A stretch of DNA of 6,688 nt from an uncultured Acinetobacter sp. Its GTDB lineage: Bacteria > Pseudomonadota > Gammaproteobacteria > Pseudomonadales > Moraxellaceae. The notes below the pieces were generated by a model, which saw only the letters and a program-made list of their open reading frames with translations, was not told the origin of the DNA and made no database searches. The stretch lies in the NCBI GenBank assembly GCA_900771065.1, contig CAAGMP010000001.1, forward strand, positions 1 through 6,688, in the 5' to 3' direction. The position numbers and the translations under genes are program-made. Of the stretch, positions 1-5,781 are shown one piece after another; position 1 is the first letter of the stretch; every line of letters begins with the position of its first letter.

Positions 1-1
1 G

Positions 2-184
2 ACTATTCCTGCGGTATTTACTAAAATTCATTTACATTTTGTTGTTACAGGAAAAGCAGTTAAAGAAAAACAAGTGGCAAAAGCAGTTGAATTATCAGCA
101 GAAAAATATTGTTCAGCAAGCAAAATGTTAAGCGATGGTGGGGTGAAAATTACCCACGATTTTGAAATTATTGAACAAGTTTAA
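2..184 (+). CDS. OsmC family protein, YhfA-type (3' end only)
   Basis: This is the last 60 codons of a gene that begins left of the window; the TAA stop is at 182-184. The visible peptide includes the runs FTKIHLHFVVTG and LSAEKYCSASKML. These closely resemble, from memory, the end of E. coli YhfA, a member of the OsmC/Ohr superfamily. OsmC-type proteins are small cytoplasmic alpha/beta proteins, and many are thiol peroxidases acting on organic hydroperoxides. The cysteine in EKYCS (residue 37 of the fragment) sits where the family has its second conserved cysteine. The first one would lie outside the window, so peroxidase activity cannot be judged. YhfA itself has no firmly known function. 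The gene is followed at once by a strong terminator, so it is the last gene of its transcript and is separate from clpB. The family call is secure; the biochemical role is not. Confidence 0.88.
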   Translation, partial: TIPAVFTKIHLHFVVTGKAVKEKQVAKAVELSAEKYCSASKMLSDGGVKITHDFEIIEQV

Positions 185-191
185 TTATTGC

Positions 192-224
192 AAAAAAAGT
201 CGAAAATATTCGGCTTTTTTTTTT
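192..224 (+). terminator. Rho-independent terminator after the OsmC-family gene
   Basis: A hairpin starts 8 bases after the stop codon. The left arm is 192-204 and the right arm 209-221, with a 4-base loop (AATA). The core AGTCGAA pairs with TTCGGCT, including one G-T pair, and is extended by an A-tract facing a T-tract. The T-run continues to 224. This is a typical intrinsic terminator and isolates clpB from upstream transcription. Confidence 0.85.
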
Positions 225-251
225 ATTGTCTAAAAAAATAACGAGTTTGAC

Positions 252-280
252 ATTGAAAAAATAAATTATAGAACGCATAT
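252..280 (+). promoter_or_regulatory. Candidate heat-shock (sigma-32) promoter of clpB
   Basis: ATTGAAA at 252-258 resembles the sigma-32 -35 element CTTGAAA. ACGCATAT at 273-280 resembles the -10 element CCCCATNT. The 14-base spacer fits the usual 13-15. Transcription would begin near 287, giving a leader of about 30 bases with a ribosome site (GAGG at 304-307, 10 bases before the ATG). A perfect TTGACA (247-252) overlaps the left edge, but no good vegetative -10 lies 16-18 bases downstream of it. clpB is a classic RpoH-regulon gene, which supports the reading. The match is by eye only. Confidence 0.6.
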
Positions 281-317
281 ATAAAACAATGACAAAATAC
301 GATGAGGCAAAATAATA

Positions 318-2897
318 ATGCGTTTTGAAAAATTCACCAATCGATTACAACAAGCCCTTTCCGATGCGCAATCTTTGGCAATGAGTAAAGATCATACGGC
401 AATTGATAATATTCATATTTTATCTGTGCTGCTTGAAGAGCCATCTAACATTAGTTTGTTGCAGCAAGCAGGTGCAAATTTACGTGATTTACAAACAAAA
501 TTACAGCAAGCTGTACAAGATGCACCAACCTTAACCAATCCAACAGGCGATTTAAAATTAAGTAGTGAGGCAACCAAAGCCCTCAATTTAACAGACAGTT
601 ACGCAACCAAAGCAGGCGATGAATTTATTTCAACCGATTGGCTGATTTTGGCTTTAGCTGAAACAGGTGTAACTAAAACTATTTTAAAAGATGCAGGGAT
701 TACTGTTGAAAAACTAAAAACAGTGATTAACCAAGTACGAGGCAATGAAAAAGTCATGAGTAATAATCATGAAGACCAACGTGATTCTTTAAATAAATAT
801 ACCATCGATTTAACCGAACGTGCTTTAACAGGAAAACTAGACCCTGTGATTGGACGTGATGACGAAATTCGTCGTACTGTACAAGTTTTATCTCGTCGTA
901 CCAAAAATAATCCTGTATTAATTGGTGAGCCAGGTGTGGGTAAAACCGCAATTGTTGAAGGCTTAGCACAACGCATTGTCAATGGGGAAGTGCCAGATAG
1001 CTTAAAAGATAAACGCGTTCTGTCTTTAGATTTAGGTTCTTTACTTGCAGGTGCAAAATATCGTGGTGAGTTTGAAGAGCGTTTAAAAGCTGTTTTAAAA
1101 GACCTTGAAAAGCAAAATGGTCAAGTTATTTTATTTATTGATGAATTGCATACTTTAGTCGGTGCAGGCAAAACAGACGGTGCTATGGATGCAGGCAATA
1201 TGCTAAAACCTGCATTGGCGCGCGGTGAATTGCGTTGTGTTGGTGCAACCACTTTAGATGAATATCGTCAGTTTATTGAAAAAGATGCAGCTTTAGAACG
1301 TCGCTTCCAAAAAGTCTTGGTTGATGAACCAAGTGTTGAAGATACGATTGCAATTTTACGTGGCTTAAAAGAGCGCTATGAAGTGCATCATGGGGTAAAA
1401 ATTTTAGATTCTGCAATTATTGCCGCAGCTAAAATGTCACATCGTTATATTACCGATCGCCAATTGCCTGACAAAGCAATTGATTTAATTGATGAAGCTG
1501 CTTCACGTATTAAAATGGAGTTGGATTCTAAACCCGAAGCATTAGACAAATTAGAACGCCGTGTTATTCAGTTGAAACTTCAACTTGAAGCTGTGAAAAA
1601 AGATGAAGATGCAGGTAGTCGCCCTGAAATTGAGCATTTAACCAAACAAATTGCTGAAGTTGAAAAAGAATACAGCGATTTAGAAGAAGTTTGGATTGCT
1701 GAAAAACGTTTGGTTCAAGGCGACCAACAAGTTCAAACTGAGCTTGATCAGGCACGTATTGCTTTACAAAAAGCGCAACGTGAAAACGATTTGGCTGAAA
1801 TGGCACGTTTACAATACGGGGTAATTCCTGAATTAGAAAAACGTTTGAGCGTTGAAGAATCAGCTGAAGAAAAAGCTGAACCAAAGTTATTGCGTAATAA
1901 AGTCACAGATAATGAAATTGCAGAAGTCGTGAGTGCGGCAACAGGTATTCCTGTGTCAAAAATGTTGCAAGGTGAACGTGAAAAATTATTAAATATGGAA
2001 ACCTTTTTGCATCAACGTGTTGTTGGGCAAGATGAGGCTGTTGTTGCAGTTTCTAACGCAGTACGTCGTTCACGTGCGGGTTTATCCGATCCAAATAAAC
2101 CAAGTGGTTCATTCTTATTTTTAGGACCAACAGGAGTCGGTAAAACTGAATTAACCAAAGCTTTAGCCAATTTCTTATTTGATAGCGATGATGCCATGAT
2201 TCGAATTGATATGTCCGAATTTATGGAAAAACATTCGGTTAGTCGTTTAGTTGGTGCACCTCCAGGTTACGTTGGATACGAAGAAGGTGGCGTGTTAACG
2301 GAAGCTGTACGCCGTAAGCCATATAGCGTGGTTTTATTTGACGAAGTTGAAAAAGCACATCCTGATGTATTTAATATTTTATTGCAGGTATTAGACGATG
2401 GACGTTTAACTGATTCACAAGGTCGCGTTATTGACTTTAAAAATACAGTGATTGTCATGACGTCAAATTTAGGTTCTCAAGATGTCCGTGAATTAGGCGA
2501 AAAAGCCTCTAATGAAGAAGTACGTGCTGTGGTAATGGCTGCGGTGAGTGAGCATTTTAGACCTGAATTTATTAACCGTATTGATGAATTGGTGATTTTC
2601 CATTCGTTACAAAAATCGCAAATTCGTGGTATTGCAGATATTCAATTAGATCGTTTACGTGAGCGTTTGGCAGATCGTGACATGAAATTAACGGTTGATG
2701 ATTTAGCATTTGATCAGTTAATTGATGCAGGTTTTGATCCAATTTATGGTGCGCGACCATTAAAACGTGCTATTCAACAGCAAGTTGAAAATTTATTAGC
2801 ACAAAAAATATTGGCAGCCGAATTTATTCCAGGTGACAATATTCAAGTTAGTGTTGAAAATGGACATTTAACATTTTCAAAAATTAAGTTGCACTAA
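318..2897 (+). CDS. clpB: ATP-dependent chaperone ClpB (protein disaggregase)
   Basis: ClpB is a cytoplasmic hexameric AAA+ machine. With DnaK/DnaJ/GrpE it threads aggregated proteins through its central pore and allows refolding after heat stress. The 859-aa length is normal. Domains in order: N-terminal Clp repeat domain (about 1-145); first ATPase domain with Walker A GEPGVGKT (203-210), pore-loop KYRG (247-250), Walker B ILFIDE (271-276) and paired arginines R328/R329; coiled-coil M domain (about 408-525), the hallmark of ClpB over ClpA/ClpC; second ATPase domain with Walker A GPTGVGKT (603-610), pore loop GYVGYEEGG (650-658), Walker B VVLFDE (671-676), arginine finger R754 and sensor-2 GAR (811-813). 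No IGF/IGL ClpP-binding tripeptide is seen in the second domain, as expected for a disaggregase. The ATG at 318 is preceded by GAGG with good spacing, and the N-terminus aligns with the family. It is probably transcribed alone, with a heat-shock-like promoter before it and a hairpin after it. Confidence 0.98.
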   Translation: MRFEKFTNRLQQALSDAQSLAMSKDHTAIDNIHILSVLLEEPSNISLLQQAGANLRDLQTKLQQAVQDAPTLTNPTGDLKLSSEATKALNLTDSYATKAGDEFISTDWLILALAETGVTKTILKDAGITVEKLKTVINQVRGNEKVMSNNHEDQRDSLNKYTIDLTERALTGKLDPVIGRDDEIRRTVQVLSRRTKNNPVLIGEPGVGKTAIVEGLAQRIVNGEVPDSLKDKRVLSLDLGSLLAGAKYRGEFEERLKAVLKDLEKQNGQVILFIDELHTLVGAGKTDGAMDAGNMLKPALARGELRCVGATTLDEYRQFIEKDAALERRFQKVLVDEPSVEDTIAILRGLKERYEVHHGVKILDSAIIAAAKMSHRYITDRQLPDKAIDLIDEAASRIKMELDSKPEALDKLERRVIQLKLQLEAVKKDEDAGSRPEIEHLTKQIAEVEKEYSDLEEVWIAEKRLVQGDQQVQTELDQARIALQKAQRENDLAEMARLQYGVIPELEKRLSVEESAEEKAEPKLLRNKVTDNEIAEVVSAATGIPVSKMLQGEREKLLNMETFLHQRVVGQDEAVVAVSNAVRRSRAGLSDPNKPSGSFLFLGPTGVGKTELTKALANFLFDSDDAMIRIDMSEFMEKHSVSRLVGAPPGYVGYEEGGVLTEAVRRKPYSVVLFDEVEKAHPDVFNILLQVLDDGRLTDSQGRVIDFKNTVIVMTSNLGSQDVRELGEKASNEEVRAVVMAAVSEHFRPEFINRIDELVIFHSLQKSQIRGIADIQLDRLRERLADRDMKLTVDDLAFDQLIDAGFDPIYGARPLKRAIQQQVENLLAQKILAAEFIPGDNIQVSVENGHLTFSKIKLH
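739..758 (+). promoter_or_regulatory. Possible internal translation start producing short ClpB
   Basis: An in-frame ATG at 756-758 (codon 147 of clpB) lies in the linker between the N-terminal domain and the first ATPase domain. It is preceded by GAGG at 739-742, 13 bases upstream, which is a longer gap than ideal. E. coli ClpB is known to be made in two forms, the shorter starting at codon 149 in the same linker. The equivalent position here suggests the same dual product, about 713 aa. This is inferred from position plus a weak ribosome site. Confidence 0.4.
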
Positions 2898-2902
2898 AAG
2901 TG

Positions 2903-2937
2903 AAAGAAAAACCCACACATTCTGTGGGTTTTTCTTT
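2903..2937. terminator. Bidirectional terminator between clpB and the convergent 113-aa gene
   Basis: This is a perfect 15-bp hairpin with arms 2903-2917 and 2923-2937 and a 5-base loop. Its GC-rich core CCCACA/TGTGGG is flanked by A-tract and T-tract on both sides, so it gives a T-rich tail on either strand. It starts 5 bases after the clpB stop and ends directly against the stop codon of the minus-strand gene (2938-2940). It should therefore terminate both transcripts. Confidence 0.92.
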
Positions 2938-3279
2938 TTAGTCAATTAATTCGACATGCACATCGTATTTTGCAAGCTCTAGTAGTATCTTTTGAATTAA
3001 ATTTTGCGTATTTATTTCTGCAATTGACAGTTCAACTTCTTGGTTAAGTTGACCATTAAAGGCTTCAATTTTGATTATTTTCCATGTGTTTGCTCGCTCA
3101 ACTTGTTCAATAGTTATTTTTCTAATTTCTAAATCATGATGTACTTGACGTGGAATGACATGCGTAATTGCAAGTTGCACAGGCAGATCATGATGAATAA
3201 AGGTAATGACCCAGTTTCCAATTTTGCTTAGTTGCATTGGATTATCTAATTCATCGAATTTTAGAAAATATTCGCTCAT
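2938..3279 (-). CDS. Hypothetical protein, 113 aa
   Basis: I do not recognise this protein. It has no cysteine, no signal peptide and no membrane segment, and is probably a small soluble cytoplasmic protein. Residues 20-80 alternate hydrophobic and charged residues as in beta strands (for example NWVITFI and IRKITIEQV), and the C-terminal third (SIAEINTQNLIQKILLELAK) looks helical. The ATG at 3277-3279 is the first possible start, because an in-frame TGA lies 10-12 bases upstream. The nearest good ribosome site, GAGG at 3297-3300, is 17 bases away and fits a different overlapping frame better (see the 3251-3292 entry). It converges on clpB and shares its terminator. No terminator is visible between it and the upstream minus-strand gene, 162 bases away, so it could be read from that transcript. 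Codon and base use match the neighbours. That it is a real gene rests on length, lack of overlap with other genes and the terminator fit. Confidence 0.8.
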   Translation of the reverse strand: MSEYFLKFDELDNPMQLSKIGNWVITFIHHDLPVQLAITHVIPRQVHHDLEIRKITIEQVERANTWKIIKIEAFNGQLNQEVELSIAEINTQNLIQKILLELAKYDVHVELID

Positions 3280-3292
3280 GTTGTATATTCAT
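3251..3292 (-). other. Possible 13-codon upstream open reading frame overlapping the 113-aa gene start
   Basis: An ATG at 3290-3292 has GAGG (3297-3300) 4 bases before it and opens a 13-residue frame (MNIQHERIFSKIR) that ends at TGA 3251-3253. It overlaps the first 29 bases of the 113-aa gene in another frame. Its ribosome site is better placed than that of the main gene. It could be a coupling or regulatory leader, or chance. There is no independent support for translation. Confidence 0.25.
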
Positions 3293-3441
3293 TCTGCCTC
3301 GAAAAATCTAATTTTTGGGTATAAAAAAATAAAAAAAATACGTCTTAAGTCTTAGTTTAAACAGTATTTTTCTTATTTTAAGCACCAAATAAATGATTTT
3401 AGTCTTTTATTGATAGAAAATAAGTCATTTCTAAAATAAAT

Positions 3442-3993
3442 TTAATCTAAATAAGATTTGTCTTTTTGAAATTCTTGCAAAGTAAAATTGATCTGTTGAA
3501 ATAAGCCATTTAACGTATGAGCAGAAATTTTAGATTCTTGTAATTCCGTGAGCCACTGCATTTGACATATCTTTAAACTGCGTAAAGTATGCGCTTTTTC
3601 AATACGTAAAATAAGTTGTTTCCCAATTAAACCACAGTATTTTTCAAGTGATTCAATCATTATATTTTTAATATCTAAAATGGAAAGGTTTTCTTGTAAA
3701 ATAATGGGTTGGATATCTTGTTTTTGTTGGTGATTATAAAAAGTTGGAATATCAAATGAATTTTCAACTAAATTTGAATGTGATGTGCTGATATTTTGGT
3801 CAAAAATTAGACCCATATCAATCAGTTGTTGAACTATTTCACGATTCGCAATTTTTTGTTTAATTGGATCTTGTAACATCTCAAAATCAGTGCTATCGAT
3901 GAGTAACAACAGTTGTCGTTGGCGCGCACTTAAGTTAAAAGATCGATTGTTCAGTGCTTTTATTCCAAGTTCCGTCTTGCAATAAGTTGACAT
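3442..3993 (-). CDS. Hypothetical protein with winged-helix-like N-terminal region, 183 aa
   Basis: I cannot assign a function. The ATG at 3991-3993 is preferred, giving 183 aa. A TTG at 4027-4029 would add 12 residues, but TAGG lies 7 bases before the ATG, and the ATG protein begins plausibly (MSTYCKTELGIKALNNRS). Residues about 10-64 contain LSARQRQLLLLID followed by REIVQQLIDMGLIF. This pattern (helix, short charged link, helix, then a leucine/glycine turn) recalls small winged-helix modules. Residues about 65-100 are polar and low in predicted structure. From about 105 to 183 the chain looks wholly helical, with K/E/L/Q-rich repeats. There are no membrane segments and no signal peptide. 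It lies 76 bases downstream of the exonuclease gene on the same strand and may share its transcript, although the gap leaves room for its own promoter. A regulatory or protein-binding role is only a guess. Confidence 0.78.
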   Translation of the reverse strand: MSTYCKTELGIKALNNRSFNLSARQRQLLLLIDSTDFEMLQDPIKQKIANREIVQQLIDMGLIFDQNISTSHSNLVENSFDIPTFYNHQQKQDIQPIILQENLSILDIKNIMIESLEKYCGLIGKQLILRIEKAHTLRSLKICQMQWLTELQESKISAHTLNGLFQQINFTLQEFQKDKSYLD

Positions 3994-4028
3994 GCCTAAA
4001 CCTACGTTCAACACAATAAATTTAGGCA
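3993..4028 (-). repeat. Perfect 8-bp inverted repeat flanking the leader of the 183-aa gene
   Basis: Read on the minus strand, TGCCTAAA (4028-4021) is repeated inverted as TTTAGGCA (4000-3993), with 20 bases between. The downstream arm ends on the A of the preferred start codon and directly follows the likely ribosome site TAGG. As RNA it could fold into a hairpin that hides the start; as DNA it could be an operator dyad. There is no T-run, so it is not a terminator. Repeats of this size can arise by chance in AT-rich DNA. Confidence 0.4.
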
Positions 4029-4069
4029 AATTTTATGCAAAAATAATGACAAAAATATGATAATTTGAC

Positions 4070-4768
4070 TTATAAAGTGACAATTGACGCATTTTCCAAA
4101 GATTTTTTTAAATAAGGATCTAAATCATTTTGGCGTAGTAACCACTGCACATAATCTGTTGGTAAATCGGCAATTGCAACGCCTTTATGTTTACCAAAAG
4201 TCATTACTTTAGGAATGCGCGCTGCTTCAGAAGCTTGGAATAATTCTTCCAAGTTTTGTACTTTTAAATGATGAATAAGATGCATTAAAATATTAGCAGT
4301 TAAAATAATATCCATATCTGCACGATGCGCTTTACGTAACATTTCACGTGCTTTTTCACTGCCTTTACTAATCATATAAATTAATGCAGAAATATTATGT
4401 GCTTCTGCGTCAGGCCAAACTTTGCGTGCTAAAGCCAATGTGCAAATTGCTTTAATATTCTCAGTTGCGACTCCACATTTTTCAATTGTGCGAATATCAT
4501 AATCAATATTATGTCCAATAATATATTGAGTTTGTGCAGGTAATTTGAAACTGGTGTAGCTTGGTTGATCAATTAAATCAGATTCTAAAATATGATGTAC
4601 CGCCATCGCAGCAAAAGCAATTGGCTCATTGACTTGATAAAGTTGATCAAAAATTTGCGTTTTATCTAAACTTAATTGACCATTTTCTAGTTGAATCGGC
4701 GCATATGCAATTTCAATGGGTAAGCCGTTTAGCGTATGGGTTTCTGTATCTAAAATAATTGCCTGCAT
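4070..4768 (-). CDS. exoX: ExoX-like 3'-5' exonuclease (DEDDh family)
   Basis: This is a DnaQ-fold exonuclease resembling E. coli exodeoxyribonuclease X (220 aa; 232 aa here). ExoX degrades single-stranded DNA 3' to 5' and acts in mismatch and other repair. Visible motifs: ExoI DTET at 7-10 (D7, E9); AMAVHHI at about 54-60, as in ExoX; ExoII HNIDYD at 86-91 (D91); the run CTLALARKVWP at 109-119; and ExoIII HRADMD at 148-153 (H148 and D153, the h-type H-x4-D). All catalytic residues are present. The C-terminal part, TFGKHKGVAIADLP at about 190-203 followed by YVQWLL, is the small DUF3820-type module that ExoX also carries. ATG 4766-4768 is the earliest start, because an in-frame TAG lies 7-9 bases upstream; no strong ribosome site is seen. 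It is divergent from cysQ across about 100 bases and upstream of the 183-aa gene. It could be a paralogous DnaQ-like enzyme, but the C-terminal module favours ExoX. Confidence 0.85.
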   Translation of the reverse strand: MQAIILDTETHTLNGLPIEIAYAPIQLENGQLSLDKTQIFDQLYQVNEPIAFAAMAVHHILESDLIDQPSYTSFKLPAQTQYIIGHNIDYDIRTIEKCGVATENIKAICTLALARKVWPDAEAHNISALIYMISKGSEKAREMLRKAHRADMDIILTANILMHLIHHLKVQNLEELFQASEAARIPKVMTFGKHKGVAIADLPTDYVQWLLRQNDLDPYLKKSLENASIVTL

Positions 4769-4869
4769 AATTGTCTAATAATCAAAATAAATGCATTTAA
4801 CTGTAACATTTTAGCCAAATTGGGACAAATTTTCCGTTATATTTATTCAAATTATTGTTGAGTAACTTT

Positions 4870-5724
4870 ATGTTTATTGCAGCTTCAAAACCTAAGCAAG
4901 AATTAATTCATCAAGTGCTGACAGTTGTTGAGCATGCTTGTGAAATTTTAATGACCGAATATGAAAAATACTGTTCAGGAATGGATTTTGTCATTGATGC
5001 AAAATCAGACCAATCGCCTGTTACGCAAGCAGATATTAAATTGGATCATCTTTTTAATGAAAAATTAGCTCAAATTGTGGATGTGCCGATTTTATCCGAA
5101 GAAGGTGAGTTTGAAAATCGTCAACAATGGTCACGCTTTTGGTTGCTTGATCCGTTAGATGGAACCAAGCAATTTTTGAAAAAAACAGGTGAATTTACTA
5201 TTAATTTGAGTTTGATTAATCAGGGTGAAAGTGAATTTGCATTAATTGCATTGCCTGCAAAATCCGTATGTTATTTGGTTTATAAAAATAATTTACCTTA
5301 TAAATATCAAATAGATGAAAAAAAATGGTCAATTTACACACCAACATCCCATAAAAATAATCCAATTCGAATTGGTTTAAGCTCAAGTTCACAAAAAAGA
5401 GAACATTATCTGCAATATTTAAATGAACTTTCCACTTTTTCACAGTATGAAGTGGTTTATTCAGGGAGTGCATCAAAATTTTGTTTTATGTTAGAAGATG
5501 AAATTGATTTTTACCCAAGATTTCATCCAACTTGTGAATGGGATACCCATGCAGGTCAGGCTTTGCTAGAAAGTATCGGTGGAGGGTTAATTGATTTTCA
5601 AGAAAAATCATTTAGTTACAATCAACGTTCAACGTTATTGAACAAAGGTTTTATTGCTTATAAAGATCAACAATCCCAAAAAATTGCATTGCAAGCTCTA
5701 AAACTTATGGAGAACAAGGCTTGA
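4870..5724 (+). CDS. cysQ: 3'(2'),5'-bisphosphate nucleotidase CysQ
   Basis: CysQ is a magnesium-dependent phosphatase of the inositol monophosphatase fold. It converts 3'-phosphoadenosine 5'-phosphate (PAP) to AMP, removing the toxic by-product of PAPS reduction in sulfate assimilation. Motifs, numbered from the ATG at 4870 (284 aa): SDQSPVTQAD (46-55), metal-binding LSEEG (75-79, E77/E78), LLDPLDGT (92-99, D94 and D97), SGSASKFC (198-205) and CEWDTHAG (222-229, D225). YPRF at 215-218 also matches CysQ, which separates it from SuhB-type inositol phosphatases. It is about 38 residues longer than E. coli CysQ (246 aa), with extra residues at the N-terminus and near EYEKYCSG, in the middle region and after the last motif. 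Two TTG codons at 4855 and 4858 are in frame upstream, but no ribosome site precedes them, whereas GAG sits 7 bases before the ATG. It is likely cytoplasmic or membrane-associated. The downstream phosphatase gene follows closely. Confidence 0.92.
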   Translation: MFIAASKPKQELIHQVLTVVEHACEILMTEYEKYCSGMDFVIDAKSDQSPVTQADIKLDHLFNEKLAQIVDVPILSEEGEFENRQQWSRFWLLDPLDGTKQFLKKTGEFTINLSLINQGESEFALIALPAKSVCYLVYKNNLPYKYQIDEKKWSIYTPTSHKNNPIRIGLSSSSQKREHYLQYLNELSTFSQYEVVYSGSASKFCFMLEDEIDFYPRFHPTCEWDTHAGQALLESIGGGLIDFQEKSFSYNQRSTLLNKGFIAYKDQQSQKIALQALKLMENKA

Positions 5725-5748
5725 GCAAATGAGGTGGCGTGTTATAGT
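5721..5748 (+). promoter_or_regulatory. Candidate sigma-70 promoter overlapping the cysQ stop codon
   Basis: TTGAGC (5721-5726) and TATAGT (5743-5748) are separated by 16 bases. The -10 is preceded by TG plus one base (5740-5742), making an extended -10 element. The -35 overlaps the cysQ TGA stop (5722-5724). Transcription would start near 5755. This places the earliest in-frame start (GTG 5734) outside the transcript and favours the ATG codons at 5764-5809 for the downstream gene. Match by eye only. Confidence 0.5.
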
Positions 5749-5781
5749 GAATTAAATTCTTTTATGATGCGCTGCTTCATT

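Noticed and set aside
754..982. Two overlapping minus-strand open frames of 71 codons inside clpB
   Set aside because: They lie wholly within a well-conserved coding region on the other strand, overlap each other and have no recognisable protein features.
1564..1884. Minus-strand open frame of 106 codons opposite the clpB M domain
   Set aside because: The Q/L/F-rich composition is what the reverse of a K/E/L-rich coiled coil gives. There is no independent gene signal.
2012..2760. Three minus-strand open frames of 61-63 codons opposite the second clpB ATPase domain
   Set aside because: They are shadows of clpB with no ribosome sites or family resemblance.
3396..3437. Inverted repeat ATTTTAG / CTAAAAT downstream of the 183-aa gene, considered as a terminator
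   Set aside because: The arms are almost all A/T, the 28-base loop is large, and no T-run follows on the minus strand. Such pairs are expected by chance in this AT-rich gap.
3994..4029. TTG start at 4027-4029 extending the 183-aa protein by 12 residues
   Set aside because: No ribosome site precedes it, the extension crosses the inverted-repeat leader, and ATG 3991-3993 has a better placed TAGG.
4769..4869. Promoters in the divergent exoX-cysQ gap (for example TATATT at 4838-4843 on plus and TAAAAT on minus)
   Set aside because: Several -10-like hexamers exist, as expected in AT-rich DNA, but none has a convincing -35 at the right distance. Both promoters must be nearby or within this gap, but I cannot place them.
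5216..5476. Minus-strand open frame of 86 codons inside cysQ
   Set aside because: It is antisense to a conserved enzyme gene, with no motif and no promoter or terminator of its own.
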